A stretch of DNA of 64,000 nucleotides from Brevibacillus panacihumi W25 (GTDB taxonomy: Bacteria > Bacillota > Bacilli > Brevibacillales > Brevibacillaceae), in NCBI RefSeq assembly GCF_000503775.1, contig NZ_KI629785.1, positions 434,001 through 498,000 of the forward strand, written 5' to 3'. Positions 40,606 through 50,334 of this stretch are shown here, piece by piece (position 1 is the stretch's first letter; each line of letters opens with the position of its first letter). The translations under genes were made by a program, and so were the position numbers. The notes beneath the pieces were generated by a model. That model ran no database searches and had not been told where the DNA came from. It saw nothing but the letters and a program-made list of their open reading frames with translations.

Positions 40606-41361
40606 TCACCCCTCTTTCTGACTAGCATCGGGCATATTGCGGACAGCGACCAGTGTGATGTTATCTTCTCCACCGGCAGCCAAAGCCTCATCGATCAGGC
40701 CGTCTACTCTGTCCTGTAGCGATACCTCTTTATGTAGCCATTCTTCCATTTTCTTGTCTTGCACCTTGTTGCTCAAGCCATCTGAACAAATCAATACAAT
40801 GTCATCCGCCGACCATGGAAATTGACCCAGGTCGATCCGCACATCCGGCTCCGTCCCCAAGGAGCGCATGATGACATTGCGATGGGGATGGACGGAAGCC
40901 TCCTCCTGGGTAATCTGCCCGCTTTTCACCAATTCGTTGACCAGGGAGTGATCCTCTGTTTTGATCAGAAGAGCTCCATCATTGAAATGGTACAGGCGAC
41001 TGTCCCCGATATGCGCTGTAATCACGCTCTCCGAACTCAGCAAGGCGGCGACGACGGTCGTCCCCATGCCATTGCATTCCGGGTGTTCCAAGGAGTATTC
41101 ATAGACTTCCTTGTTCGCGTGCAAAACAGCGTTCATCAGTTGTTCCCGGGCATCCTCATCGTCCAGGCCATTTTCCAGATGACTCAGTTCTTTTACTATT
41201 CGCTCAACGGCGAGCCGGCTGGCAATTTCGCCAGCCTGATGACCGCCCATACCGTCTGCTACAACTGCCAGCACACGTCCGTTCAGGTCTTCCACACAGG
41301 CAAAAAAGTCCTCGTTGACCTGACGGACGCGGCCGACATGGGATTTCATCGCAATTTCCAT
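40606..41361 (-). CDS. prpC: PP2C-type protein phosphatase (Stp1/PrpC)
   Basis: A 251-residue metal-dependent phosphatase that reverses PrkC phosphorylation. Motifs: VRQVNEDFFA, VVADGMGGHQAGEIAS (metal Asp and Gly), VITAHIGDSRLYHF, TEDHSLVNEL and VLICSDGLSNKV, then GGEDNITLVAV near the end. The ATG follows GGGGTGACG. It lies ten bp after rlmN and overlaps or nearly overlaps prkC, matching the conserved kinase-phosphatase pair. Confidence 0.97.
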   Translation of the reverse strand: MEIAMKSHVGRVRQVNEDFFACVEDLNGRVLAVVADGMGGHQAGEIASRLAVERIVKELSHLENGLDDEDAREQLMNAVLHANKEVYEYSLEHPECNGMGTTVVAALLSSESVITAHIGDSRLYHFNDGALLIKTEDHSLVNELVKSGQITQEEASVHPHRNVIMRSLGTEPDVRIDLGQFPWSADDIVLICSDGLSNKVQDKKMEEWLHKEVSLQDRVDGLIDEALAAGGEDNITLVAVRNMPDASQKEG

Positions 41362-41370
41362 GGTAACACG

Positions 41371-42441
41371 TCACCCCACGGTTTCTTTAGCGTGTTGCGC
41401 CCTCAACTGCCCACATGCAGCGGCGATATCACTGCCGTGTTCACGTCTGATGGTCACATTGATTCCCTTGTCCTCCAAAATTCGTTTGAACTGAAAAATT
41501 TCATTGCGCGGTGTACGCACATAATCCCGCTCCGGCACGTAATTGACGGGAATCAAGTTTACGTGGCAAAGCATATCTCCAATCAAACGGGCCAGCTCTT
41601 CGGCATGCTCCGGCTGGTCGTTTTTACCGCCGAACAGGCCGTACTCAAAACTGATGCGACGACCGGTCTTGTTGATGTAATGACGGCACGCCTCCATCAA
41701 CGTATCGAGCGGAAAACCGCGATTGATCGGCATAAGCTGGCTTCTCAGCTCGGTGTTGGGCGCATGCAGGGAAATAGCCAGATTGACCTGCCCGCCTCTT
41801 TCCGCGAACTCGTAGATTTTCGGCACGATGCCGCTCGTCGAGACGGTGATGTGGCGCGCCCCGATATTCAGCCCGCGATTGTCGTTGATAATGGACAAAA
41901 AACCCATCAGGCTCTCGAAATTTTCAAAAGGCTCGCCAATCCCCATGACGACCACATGGCTGACACGCTCTCCCTGGGCATCCAGCTTGCGTTGCGCCAT
42001 CAATACTTGTGAGACGATCTCACCGGCGTCAAGGTTGCGTTTTAACCCGCCCAAAGTGGACGCACAGAACGTACACCCGATCCGGCAGCCCACCTGTGTG
42101 GTCACGCAGATGCTGTTGCCGTAGTTATGGCGCATGATGACGGTCTCGATTGCATGGCCGTCGATCAGTTGGAACAGGAACTTGATTGTTCCATCCTGCG
42201 ACTCCTGATGCATGATCTCCTTGAGCGGATCCATGCGAAAGGTACTCTCCAGTTTTTGGCGCAAATCCTTGGATATATTGCTCATCTCGTCAAAGGAAGC
42301 AACGCGTTTCACATACAACCAATCAAAAATTTGTTGGGCGCGAAACGGTTTATCCCCCGCCTCTACCAGCCAATCCTTCATTTCATCGAGGGTCAGACTG
42401 TAGATGAGCGGCTTGGCGCTAGTAAATGTTGTTATTGGCAT
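41371..42441 (-). CDS. rlmN: 23S rRNA (adenine2503-C2)-methyltransferase RlmN
   Basis: About 356 residues. This radical-SAM enzyme methylates A2503 of 23S rRNA and A37 of some tRNAs. It has the CxxxCxxC cluster in [14 protein letters not shown], the GEP motif in [13 protein letters not shown], and a C-terminal catalytic Cys region ([16 protein letters not shown]). The frame is open further upstream to 42600. The ATG at 42441 gives the usual family length, although its ribosome site is weak. About 200 bp with a terminator separates it from rsmB. Confidence 0.95.
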   Translation of the reverse strand: MPITTFTSAKPLIYSLTLDEMKDWLVEAGDKPFRAQQIFDWLYVKRVASFDEMSNISKDLRQKLESTFRMDPLKEIMHQESQDGTIKFLFQLIDGHAIETVIMRHNYGNSICVTTQVGCRIGCTFCASTLGGLKRNLDAGEIVSQVLMAQRKLDAQGERVSHVVVMGIGEPFENFESLMGFLSIINDNRGLNIGARHITVSTSGIVPKIYEFAERGGQVNLAISLHAPNTELRSQLMPINRGFPLDTLMEACRHYINKTGRRISFEYGLFGGKNDQPEHAEELARLIGDMLCHVNLIPVNYVPERDYVRTPRNEIFQFKRILEDKGINVTIRREHGSDIAAACGQLRAQHAKETVG

Positions 42442-42599
42442 TGCTGTTTTCACATCCTCAAAATCAATGCAACTTGGCATCGTCATTTTTTCATTGTACC
42501 CTGCCTGACGCCTGTCTTCAAACGGTTTTCCCCGCCAATTGCGCAATTGCGTCGCTTTACCTAGTGTAAACCAATCCGCGCTTGTGCAAACAAACGGCA

Positions 42600-42640
42600 A
42601 AAAGGAGCAGCACCCTCGATTACGAGCATGCCGCCCCTTC
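42600..42640 (-). terminator. Terminator between rsmB and rlmN
   Basis: On the minus strand GGGGCGGCA pairs with TGCTGCTCC (two G-U pairs), followed by TTTTTGCC. It lies just past the rsmB stop and would split the cluster into two transcripts or attenuate rlmN. Confidence 0.6.
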
Positions 42641-42642
42641 GA

Positions 42643-43989
42643 TTATCTTTTCCGCTTCAAACGGGCGATAAAAAAGCCGTCGCTGTCGAAATCCTGGGGC
42701 AAGATCTGCAAAAAACCCTTGGACGGATCCAGCTTGTCCCGGACCGGCTGAGGCATGTCGTCGGCAAGCGTCTCATCCAGGACAAAATCAGGATGTTCCG
42801 CTACAAAACGCTTGACGATCTCCTGATTTTCCGCAGGCTCGATCGTGCAGGTGCTGTAGACCAGGAGTCCTTCCGGGGCAAGCATGGACGAGAGTCGTAC
42901 CAGTAGCTCATACTGCAGCTTGGCAATCTCTTTGACATCCTGGGGAGTTTTGTTCCACTTGAGATCCGGCTTGCGGCGAATGACGCCAAAACCAGAGCAC
43001 GGGGCATCCAGCAGGATTCGGTCGAAGCTGCCCAAATTCCGATCCGGCAGTTCGAGCGCGTCGCTGACAATCGCATCAATAATATCGATGCCAAGACGAT
43101 TCGCTGTCTGAACGATCAACTCCCGCTTGTGTGGATGCACATCGCTGGCTACGATTTCGCCCTGGTTGTCCATCCGTTCAGCAAGATGCGTCGTCTTCCC
43201 TCCCGGAGCCGCACACGCATCCAGCACGCGCATGCCAGCCTTTGGCGCTACAGCCAAGGCCACCAGCATAGAGCTTTCGTCCTGAATCGTGCAATACCCT
43301 TTTTGGAACCAGCTTGTCCCGGCAGCATTGCCTCCCGCCAGCAGGATACCATCCGGGGCAAGCGCTGAGGCTTCTGCTGCTTTGCCTTCTTCCTGCAAGT
43401 GGGACAGCAAGGCTTCCCGGGTCGTTTTCAGACGGTTGACCCGAATAGAGCTGTGCGGCGCTTGATTGTTCGCGTCGCAGATCGCACGTGTCGTCTCCTC
43501 GCCGTATACGTCCAGCCACTGACGGACCAGCCATTGCGGGTGGGAATATGTGACAGCCAAGCGTTCCGCGAGGTCTCCCTGCGGTTCACGCTCCCATGCA
43601 TCTGGCTGGCGCAGGACATTGCGCAAGACGCCATTGACCATCGAGGCGATACCTTGGTGGCCGCGGCGTTTGGCGATTTCAACTGCTTCATGCACCGCCG
43701 CCCGTTCGGGAATCCGATCCAGATAACGAATCTGGTACAGGCTCAAGCGAAGCAGATTGCGTACCCAAGCCTGAAGCTTTTTGCCCCCGACAAAATGGGA
43801 CAGGACGAAATCAAGCGTCATTTTGCGCTGAATCGTTCCATAGACCAGCTCGGTTACCAGCCCCGCATCTGCCGCACTCAAATCTGCCTTGTCCAATACA
43901 GACTTCAATTCCAGGTTGCTGTAGGATTTCTGTTCTTCCACTCGATTCAGCACATCAAGTGCCAGTTCACGTGCACCTTTTTTTGCCAC
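42643..43989 (-). CDS. rsmB: 16S rRNA (cytosine967-C5)-methyltransferase RsmB
   Basis: A 448-residue methyltransferase. The N-terminal NusB-like domain (about 1-140) starts ARELALDVLNRVEE. The SAM-binding domain has VLDACAAPGGKTTHLAE, and the two catalytic cysteines are in LLDAPCSGFGVIRRKPDLKW and VYSTCTIEPAENQEIV. It ends DFDSDGFFIARLKRK, the usual RNA-contact tail. It modifies C967 of 16S rRNA. It lies four bases after fmt. Confidence 0.97.
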   Translation of the reverse strand: MAKKGARELALDVLNRVEEQKSYSNLELKSVLDKADLSAADAGLVTELVYGTIQRKMTLDFVLSHFVGGKKLQAWVRNLLRLSLYQIRYLDRIPERAAVHEAVEIAKRRGHQGIASMVNGVLRNVLRQPDAWEREPQGDLAERLAVTYSHPQWLVRQWLDVYGEETTRAICDANNQAPHSSIRVNRLKTTREALLSHLQEEGKAAEASALAPDGILLAGGNAAGTSWFQKGYCTIQDESSMLVALAVAPKAGMRVLDACAAPGGKTTHLAERMDNQGEIVASDVHPHKRELIVQTANRLGIDIIDAIVSDALELPDRNLGSFDRILLDAPCSGFGVIRRKPDLKWNKTPQDVKEIAKLQYELLVRLSSMLAPEGLLVYSTCTIEPAENQEIVKRFVAEHPDFVLDETLADDMPQPVRDKLDPSKGFLQILPQDFDSDGFFIARLKRKR

Positions 43990-43992
43990 GGG

Positions 43993-44943
43993 CTATTCTC
44001 CTACCTTTGTGCCGATTTCGATGCTGTTGCCCGCTCCGCGCAAAAAGTCAAGAGCACTCATCCGCTTCTTGCCCTCTGGCTGAAGCTCGGTTATTTTTAC
44101 CGCGCCACTCCCACAGGCTATGACCAGGCCATCCTCTTCCCGTGCGAGGATGGTGCCAGGTGCCTCTGCGGAGCCCGTAGTTTGGACTTTTTCCACCCAC
44201 CATACTTTCCACACCTTGCCTTGATAGCTCGTAAAAGCGACCGGCCAAGGGTTCAAACCGCGCACTTGGTTGTAAATCTGCTCCGCTGTGCGCGACCAAT
44301 CGATGCGCTCATCGGACCTTTTGATATTGGGAGCAAAGGTAGCGGCTTCATGGTCTTGTGCCTCTGCCTTCAATTCGCCCGCCAAAAGGGCCGGGAGTGT
44401 ATCGATGAGTAAACCGGAACCAGCGACCGCCAGCTTGTCGTGAAGACTCCCTACCGTATCCCGTTCCTCGATCGGGACGATGACCTTGCTGAGCATATCC
44501 CCTGCATCCAGCGCCTCCACCATGTACATGATCGTGACGCCGGACTCTTTTTCGCCTTCCACGATACATTTGTGGATCGGGGCGCCTCCCCGGTATTTGG
44601 GCAGCAAGGAAGCATGGACGTTGATGCAGCCAAAGCGGGGCGCTTCCAGCAGCTTTTTCGGCAAGATCTGTCCATACGCCGCTGTCACGATCAAGTCCGG
44701 CTCAAGCGCCAGCACTTCTGCCAAGGCTTCCTCTGTCTTGATCCGCTCCGGCTGCAAGACTGGAAGCCCATGACGGATAGCCGCCTCTTTTACAGGCGGC
44801 GGGGTCATGACTTGTTTGCGTCCTACGGGGCGGTCAGGCTGTGTGACCACTCCGATGACGTGATAGCCTGCTTCCATCAGCGCATCCAGACTGGATACAG
44901 CGAAATCAGGCGTTCCCATAAACAGGATGCGAGTTTTATCCAA
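43993..44943 (-). CDS. fmt: Methionyl-tRNA formyltransferase
   Basis: A 316-residue enzyme that formylates the initiator Met-tRNA. Motifs: [17 protein letters not shown] at the start, then [18 protein letters not shown] (catalytic Asn and His with the SLLP folate loop) and a C-terminal beta-barrel domain (from about 208) with WKVWWVEKV. It lies between def and rsmB, so formylation and deformylation genes are adjacent, as in most bacteria. Confidence 0.98.
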   Translation of the reverse strand: MDKTRILFMGTPDFAVSSLDALMEAGYHVIGVVTQPDRPVGRKQVMTPPPVKEAAIRHGLPVLQPERIKTEEALAEVLALEPDLIVTAAYGQILPKKLLEAPRFGCINVHASLLPKYRGGAPIHKCIVEGEKESGVTIMYMVEALDAGDMLSKVIVPIEERDTVGSLHDKLAVAGSGLLIDTLPALLAGELKAEAQDHEAATFAPNIKRSDERIDWSRTAEQIYNQVRGLNPWPVAFTSYQGKVWKVWWVEKVQTTGSAEAPGTILAREEDGLVIACGSGAVKITELQPEGKKRMSALDFLRGAGNSIEIGTKVGE

Positions 44944-44949
44944 AGCGAA

Positions 44950-45426
44950 TTATTCCCCTTCCTCGTCCGGGCTCACCGGGTACACCTTGTCTGCCACATC
45001 AATGAACAGTACGCCGTTCAAGTGGTCGATCTCGTGCTGAGCGCAGCGGGACAGCAGATCTTCCGCTTCCAGCTCCACGTGATTGCCCAGGCGATCCTGA
45101 CCGCGCACCTTGATCCACTGATGGCGGCGGACTTCACCGCGCAATCCTGGAATACTCAGGCAGCCTTCCGGATAATCGATTTGCTCTCCTTCATGCTCGA
45201 CGATCTCGGGATTGACGAGTTCGATCAAGCCGTCGCCGCAATCCATGACGATGACGCGTTTGGAGATGCCGACCTGTGGGGCAGCAAGCCCTACGCCATT
45301 GGCGTCATACATCGTGTCTGCCATGTCGTCCAGCAGCTTGTGCAGATTTGCGTTGAATTTGGTCACCACGATCGCTTTTTCCCGCAGGATTGGATCCGGA
45401 TGTTTGACGATGGTGCGAATAGCCAT
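44950..45426 (-). CDS. def: Peptide deformylase
   Basis: A 158-residue metalloenzyme that removes the formyl group from nascent proteins. The three family motifs are present: GVGLAAPQVG, EGCLSIPGL (metal Cys) and CAQHEIDHLNG (two metal His and the catalytic Glu). The ATG at 45426 lies 11 bases after GGGAGG; the longer frame to 45471 overlaps priA and lacks a site. It is the short type 1 form. It is followed by fmt. Confidence 0.97.
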   Translation of the reverse strand: MAIRTIVKHPDPILREKAIVVTKFNANLHKLLDDMADTMYDANGVGLAAPQVGISKRVIVMDCGDGLIELVNPEIVEHEGEQIDYPEGCLSIPGLRGEVRRHQWIKVRGQDRLGNHVELEAEDLLSRCAQHEIDHLNGVLFIDVADKVYPVSPDEEGE

Positions 45427-45442
45427 TTGTATTATATCCTCC

Positions 45443-47878
45443 CTAAAGCAGTACGTAAGGATCGACGTCAATCGTCATCAGTACCTTCTGCTGTTTGTTC
45501 CACTCTTCAAATACAGCCGTCGCTTGTGCCAGCAATTCGGCCACATTCGGTTCATCCCGATATTTTAGCATGATCTGAAATCGAAATCTATCCTTTACCC
45601 GTGCGATCGGAGAAGCGACGGGTCCGAGCAGAATGGTCGTCTGCGCTACTTTTTGCCGCAAAAAATCTCCCATGACATGCGCTCCCCGCACGACGACCGG
45701 AACCTCTTCATGGCTGAAGGTGATCAGCACGAGCCGGAAATACGGGGGATAACCGGTCCTGCGACGCTGCAGCATCTCGTCTTCATAAAAGGCCGGATAA
45801 TCGTGTCTGGTGGCGTGCTGGATGCTGTAGTGCTCCGGGGTGTAGGTCTGAATAACCACATCCCCCTCCAGCTCGTGGCGCCCCGCCCGGCCGCCGACCT
45901 GCGTCAGCAGTTGGAAGGTCTTCTCCGCAGCGCGAAAATCCGGCAGGTGCAAGGAGGTATCCGCCGCAATAATTCCTGCCAGCGTTACGCGCGGAAAATC
46001 CAGCCCTTTGGCGATCATCTGGGTCCCGAGCAGGACATCGCCCTGGCCTTGGCGGAACTTGCTCAGCAGCTCCTCATGGGAGCCTTTTCGCGAAGTCGTG
46101 TCCACGTCCATGCGAATGACGCGAATACCGGGGAAGAGCTTCGCCAGCTCTGCTTCCACCTTCTGCGTCCCTGTCCCGAAGAAGCGGATATGCTCGCTTT
46201 GGCACTCCGGACAATGCGATGGCTGCGGAATCGTATACCCGCAGTAGTGGCAGCGCGCCGTATGATTGCTTTTGTGATAGGTGAGCGAGATGTCGCAATG
46301 GACGCAGCGCATGGTGTATCCGCAGGAACGGCACATGACAAATGTGGAAAAACCGCGGCGGTTCAAAAAGATGACCATCTGCTCCTGCTTCTTCAGCCTG
46401 TCCGCGATCATTTCATGCAAAAGGCGGCTGAACATGGAGCGGTTCTCGCTGTGCAATTCCTCGCGCATATCGACGACGTGGACTTGCGGCATGGGGCGGT
46501 TGCCCACGCGATCAGGCATCTTGAGAAGCTTATACCTGCCTCGCGTCGCCAGGGCGTACGTCTCCAGTGCCGGAGTGGCGCTGCCCATCAAGAGGACCGC
46601 ATTGTTCTCTTTGGCCCGCCACAAGGCGACTTCACGTGCATGATAGCGGGGCGTCTCTTCTTGTTTGTAGGAGCTTTCATGCTCTTCGTCGATCACAATC
46701 AGTCCGACATTTTCAAAAGGGGCAAAGATCGCGGAGCGCGCCCCGACCACTACCTTTACCTCTTTACGGATGATTTTGCGCCACTCGTCATAGCGCTCTC
46801 CCTGCGACAATGCGCTGTGCAGCACAGCCACATCCGCACCAAAGCGCGCCTTGAAACGCTCCACCATCTGCGGTGTCAGCGAAATTTCCGGCACGAGGAA
46901 GATCGCTTCCCGCCCTTTCATCAGGGTGTGCTCGATGGCTTCGAGGTACACCTCTGTCTTGCCGCTCCCGGTGACACCGTGCAGAAGATACGATGCGTAG
47001 CTCGACTCCTTGATGGAAGTGATGATCGGTTCCAGTGCCTGGAGTTGCAGCGGGGTAAAATCCGGCTTCTGTTTCTCCTGAAATCGGCGATTTGCATACG
47101 GATCGCGGTATATCTCGACCTGCTCGATCGCGATCCACCCTTTTGCCTCCAAGCCTTTCAAGGCAGAGCGGTTGATCCCGAATTCGTCGCGCATAGTCTG
47201 TACCGAAAAGGATTGCTCCGGGTGCTGAAGAAACACCTCCAGCACTCTGCGCATCTGCTCGGCTCGAGCCGATAGAGAAGCCAGAGACTCCGACAATTGC
47301 TGGGGCGTCAAAAGGCTTCTCACAAAGCTTTGCTGTTTTTTCGTGATCCGGTCCCTTACCTGGTACTCCGTCGACAGCAGACCGCTGTGAATCCAGCCCG
47401 GCACCAGCATAAACTCGTCCGGGAACTGCTTCTCCACCTCTGCAAGCGGCAATTGGCGCTTGCGGTACAGCTCCCAAAGAAGCCCCGACCTGGAGCATGT
47501 CTCTTCGTCCAAAAGATCGCTCGCGGTCAGCCATTTCTGCGCCTTGCCTTTGAGAACGGCCGGCAGCATCGCCTGTACAGCCGTCACCCAGGGACACAGA
47601 TACTGCCTGGACATCCACTCGCTCATCTTCAACAGTTCGGGTGTCAGCGGAGGTGTGTCATCCATGACCTGCTCCACATCTTTGAGCCGATGAAGGGCCT
47701 CCTCAGGTCCGTCGTCCTCCGTGATTCCGATGACATACCCCTGCAGCTTGCGCGGACCAAACGGCACCACCACACGGCTTCCCACGTGTATGAGCGGACT
47801 TAGCCATCCGGGTACGCGATAGTCAAACGGCCGGTTGGTCCGACTGACCGGCACATCCACGATAACCTGTGCAATCAT
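45443..47878 (-). CDS. priA: Primosomal protein N' (replication restart helicase PriA)
   Basis: An 811-residue superfamily 2 helicase that restarts stalled forks. The N-terminal 3'-DNA-binding domain begins IAQVIVDVPVSRTNRPFDY. Helicase motifs follow: LLHGVTGSGKTEVYL, LIVIDEEHESSYKQEE, LLMGSATPALE and LLGTQMIAKGLDFP. The zinc-binding cysteines (CRSCGYTMRCVHC...CHYCGY...CPECQ) are all present. It lies between coaBC, whose stop it overlaps by four bases, and def. Confidence 0.97.
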   Translation of the reverse strand: MIAQVIVDVPVSRTNRPFDYRVPGWLSPLIHVGSRVVVPFGPRKLQGYVIGITEDDGPEEALHRLKDVEQVMDDTPPLTPELLKMSEWMSRQYLCPWVTAVQAMLPAVLKGKAQKWLTASDLLDEETCSRSGLLWELYRKRQLPLAEVEKQFPDEFMLVPGWIHSGLLSTEYQVRDRITKKQQSFVRSLLTPQQLSESLASLSARAEQMRRVLEVFLQHPEQSFSVQTMRDEFGINRSALKGLEAKGWIAIEQVEIYRDPYANRRFQEKQKPDFTPLQLQALEPIITSIKESSYASYLLHGVTGSGKTEVYLEAIEHTLMKGREAIFLVPEISLTPQMVERFKARFGADVAVLHSALSQGERYDEWRKIIRKEVKVVVGARSAIFAPFENVGLIVIDEEHESSYKQEETPRYHAREVALWRAKENNAVLLMGSATPALETYALATRGRYKLLKMPDRVGNRPMPQVHVVDMREELHSENRSMFSRLLHEMIADRLKKQEQMVIFLNRRGFSTFVMCRSCGYTMRCVHCDISLTYHKSNHTARCHYCGYTIPQPSHCPECQSEHIRFFGTGTQKVEAELAKLFPGIRVIRMDVDTTSRKGSHEELLSKFRQGQGDVLLGTQMIAKGLDFPRVTLAGIIAADTSLHLPDFRAAEKTFQLLTQVGGRAGRHELEGDVVIQTYTPEHYSIQHATRHDYPAFYEDEMLQRRRTGYPPYFRLVLITFSHEEVPVVVRGAHVMGDFLRQKVAQTTILLGPVASPIARVKDRFRFQIMLKYRDEPNVAELLAQATAVFEEWNKQQKVLMTIDVDPYVLL

Positions 47879-49128
47879 GACAGCTCACGCAGCGACCGCT
47901 GCTCCGACAAGAGAAGAATGGCATCCAAAAGCTTGTCCGCTACGGCGCGCTTGCTCATTTTGGCCAGCTCCACCTGTTCGCCGGAACGGGCCATCAGCGT
48001 GACGATATTGGTGTCGCTGCCCATCCCGGCGCCTTCTGTCAGCACATTGTTGGCGACGATCATATCCAGGTTTTTGCGCTCGAGCTTGGATTTGGCATTT
48101 TCTGTCAAATTCTGCGTCTCGGCAGCGAACCCGACCACAAACTGCTTGGTTTTTCGCTCTCCTATGGTTTTCAAGATATCTGGTGCCTTGTCCAACTCCA
48201 GGACGAGCGGGCCATCGCCTTTTTTCATTTTATGCTCATGTACCGTTTTCGGCCGATAATCCGAGACTGCAGCAGACTTGATTACGATGTCGCTTTCAGG
48301 CAAATCACGCATGACCGCATCGAACATTTCCTGCACCGACTCCACAGCGACAAAGCGCACTCCTGCAGGCTGCGGCAAAGAAGTCGGGCCGCTCACCAGG
48401 ATGACGTGCGCTCCGCGGTCCCGTGCCGCTTCCGCAATCGCGTAGCCCATCTTGCCCGAAGCGTGATTGGTAATATAGCGCACCGGGTCGATTTTTTCTC
48501 TCGTCGGACCAGCCGTTACCAGCACGGTTTTTCCGCTCAAGTCCTTGTCTGTACAGTCCACTTGCCTTTGCTCGGCAAAAAAGGCTGCGACCGCCGCGAC
48601 GATTTCTTCCGGCTCTGCCAGACGTCCTTTTCCTACCCAGCCACAGGCAAGCAACCCTTCCCCAGGCTCGATAAATCGATAGCCATATTCCGCAAGCTGG
48701 CGCATATTGGCCTGTGTTGCCGGATGGTCGTACATGTTCACATTCATCGCTGGAGCCACCAGGACCGGAGCCTTCGTGGCCAGGACGGTTGTCGTCAGCA
48801 TATCGTCAGCAAGACCGTGCGCCATTTTCGCGATGACATTGGCTGTCGCAGGAGCTACAAGTATCAAGTCTGCCCTGTCTGCCAGATCGATATGGCTGAT
48901 TACATGCGGGTCGGGCTCCGCAAAAACATCCGTGTGCACAGGCTGATGGGACAAGGCCTGAAACGTCAACGGCTGAACAAATTCCACTGCATGCTTGGTC
49001 ATGATCACATGGACGGTCGCCCCTGCCTGTGTCAGCTTGCTCGTCAAAGCAGCGGCCTTGTATGCAGCAATCCCTCCGGAAACACCGAGCACAATTCGTT
49101 TTCCCTCTAGCGAGTCAAGCGAATGCAT
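47875..49128 (-). CDS. coaBC: Bifunctional CoaBC (phosphopantothenoylcysteine synthetase/decarboxylase)
   Basis: A 417-residue enzyme for two steps of coenzyme A synthesis. The N-terminal flavin-dependent decarboxylase domain (about 1-190) has VLGVSGGIAAYKAA, LILVAPATANVIAKMAHGLA and VAPAMNVNMYDHPATQ (CoaC Asn). The C-terminal synthetase (from about 195) has VLVTAGPTREKIDPVRYITN and SGKMGYAIAEAARDRG. It follows rpoZ after a terminator and overlaps priA. Confidence 0.97.
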   Translation of the reverse strand: MHSLDSLEGKRIVLGVSGGIAAYKAAALTSKLTQAGATVHVIMTKHAVEFVQPLTFQALSHQPVHTDVFAEPDPHVISHIDLADRADLILVAPATANVIAKMAHGLADDMLTTTVLATKAPVLVAPAMNVNMYDHPATQANMRQLAEYGYRFIEPGEGLLACGWVGKGRLAEPEEIVAAVAAFFAEQRQVDCTDKDLSGKTVLVTAGPTREKIDPVRYITNHASGKMGYAIAEAARDRGAHVILVSGPTSLPQPAGVRFVAVESVQEMFDAVMRDLPESDIVIKSAAVSDYRPKTVHEHKMKKGDGPLVLELDKAPDILKTIGERKTKQFVVGFAAETQNLTENAKSKLERKNLDMIVANNVLTEGAGMGSDTNIVTLMARSGEQVELAKMSKRAVADKLLDAILLLSEQRSLRELS

Positions 49129-49167
49129 CTCATTCTCCCCTTTTCAAGAAAGCTCCTCATCCGAAAA

Positions 49168-49190
49168 AAACAACCTGCTTGAGGTTGTTT
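49168..49190 (-). terminator. Terminator between rpoZ and coaBC
   Basis: AAACAACC and GGTTGTTT with a 7-base loop, followed on the minus strand by TTTTCGG. It suggests that remA-gmk-rpoZ and coaBC onward are separate or attenuated. Confidence 0.7.
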
Positions 49191-49205
49191 TTACGAGGTT
49201 TTGCC

Positions 49206-49412
49206 CTATTTGCGCGTGTCTTTATTCTCGTACACGAGTTCATCGGAAATCATTTCTTCCAATGCCATCCCGACGTATTTTTTCGACTTTGGTTTTGCGA
49301 CTTGCATCGGGCTGTTCTCCCGAAGCTGGCGCGCACGTTTGGATGCGACTGTCACCAGAATGTACTTGCTCTCCGCTTTCGCAGTCAGTTCATCAATCGA
49401 TGGATACAACAT
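49206..49412 (-). CDS. rpoZ: RNA polymerase omega subunit
   Basis: A 68-residue subunit that helps assemble RNA polymerase. It begins [20 protein letters not shown], continues [11 protein letters not shown], and ends [18 protein letters not shown], the omega pattern. The ATG at 49412 follows AAGGAGG; a longer frame to 49514 overlaps gmk and has no site. It lies two bases after gmk. Confidence 0.96.
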   Translation of the reverse strand: MLYPSIDELTAKAESKYILVTVASKRARQLRENSPMQVAKPKSKKYVGMALEEMISDELVYENKDTRK

Positions 49413-49414
49413 GA

Positions 49415-50035
49415 TTATCGAACCTCCTTCAACCATTTGCGATATTTGTGAACCTGGCGCTCCCGCTTCAGATGCTCGGCAGTGATGATCGCCTGAATCC
49501 GGTCGCACGCCCAATCAATTTCATCATTGACCACGACGTAATCGTAATGGTCCATCAACTCGATCTCCGCACGCGCCACTTCCATCCGCTTGCGAATCGT
49601 TTCCTCGGACTCCGTGCCGCGGCCGATGATCCGGTTTTCCAGTACTTCCAGATCTGGAGGAGCGAGGAACAAAAACGTCCCCTGGGGAAACTTTTCTTTT
49701 ACCTGCAAGGCACCCTGGACTTCGATCTCCAAAATGACATCGCGCCCGGAAGCCAGCATCGCATCCACAAAGGCACGCGGCGTTCCGTAGTAATTTCCCA
49801 CGTATTCTGCCCACTCGAGCAATTCGTCTTGCTCGATCATGCGGCGGAATTCTTCCTTGCTCTTGAAAAAGTAATTGACTCCCTCTACTTCTCCGGGACG
49901 CGGCTGGCGCGTCGTTGCAGAAACGGAGTACACCAGATCAGGCATACGTTCACGAAGGGCTTTGCAGACGGTACCCTTCCCCACTCCTGCAGGTCCGGAG
50001 AGAATCAAAAGGAGACCACGATCAGCCATATCCAT
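49415..50035 (-). CDS. gmk: Guanylate kinase
   Basis: A 206-residue kinase converting GMP to GDP. It has the P-loop [32 protein letters not shown] (GMP site), [14 protein letters not shown] and [18 protein letters not shown] at 50035 follows AGGAG by eight bases. It lies between remA and rpoZ, a conserved order. Confidence 0.98.
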   Translation of the reverse strand: MDMADRGLLLILSGPAGVGKGTVCKALRERMPDLVYSVSATTRQPRPGEVEGVNYFFKSKEEFRRMIEQDELLEWAEYVGNYYGTPRAFVDAMLASGRDVILEIEVQGALQVKEKFPQGTFLFLAPPDLEVLENRIIGRGTESEETIRKRMEVARAEIELMDHYDYVVVNDEIDWACDRIQAIITAEHLKRERQVHKYRKWLKEVR

Positions 50036-50050
50036 GATTTACACTCCTAC

Positions 50051-50311
50051 TTATTCGTCCGATTCATCATCTTTCGTCGTCAGTCTCTGTGCGACCGTCT
50101 CCGGCTGCACGGCGGACAAAATGACGTGATCGCTGTCCGTGATAATCACCGCTCGCGTCCGTCTGCCATAAGTCGCGTCCACCAGCATGTTGCGGTCCCG
50201 CGCCTCCTGAATGATCCGTTTGATCGGAGCAGATTCAGGGCTTACAATGGAGATGATGCGGTTGGCGTTCACGATGTTGCCAAATCCAATATTGATTAGC
50301 TTGATTGCCAT
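50051..50311 (-). CDS. remA: Extracellular matrix regulator RemA (DUF370)
   Basis: An 86-residue DNA-binding protein that activates biofilm matrix operons in B. subtilis. The DUF370 pattern is clear: [38 protein letters not shown] and [20 protein letters not shown]. It assembles into ring-like oligomers in known members. The gene is directly before gmk. The acidic C-terminus (TTKDDESDE) is usual. Confidence 0.95.
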   Translation of the reverse strand: MAIKLINIGFGNIVNANRIISIVSPESAPIKRIIQEARDRNMLVDATYGRRTRAVIITDSDHVILSAVQPETVAQRLTTKDDESDE

Positions 50312-50334
50312 GCGGCCCAGCCCATCCTTTCGTC

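Noticed and set aside
45653..47275. Long open frame (540 codons) antisense to priA
   Set aside because: It has no ribosome site and its protein looks like a reverse-strand shadow (His/Arg/Gln-rich without domains); priA is well conserved.
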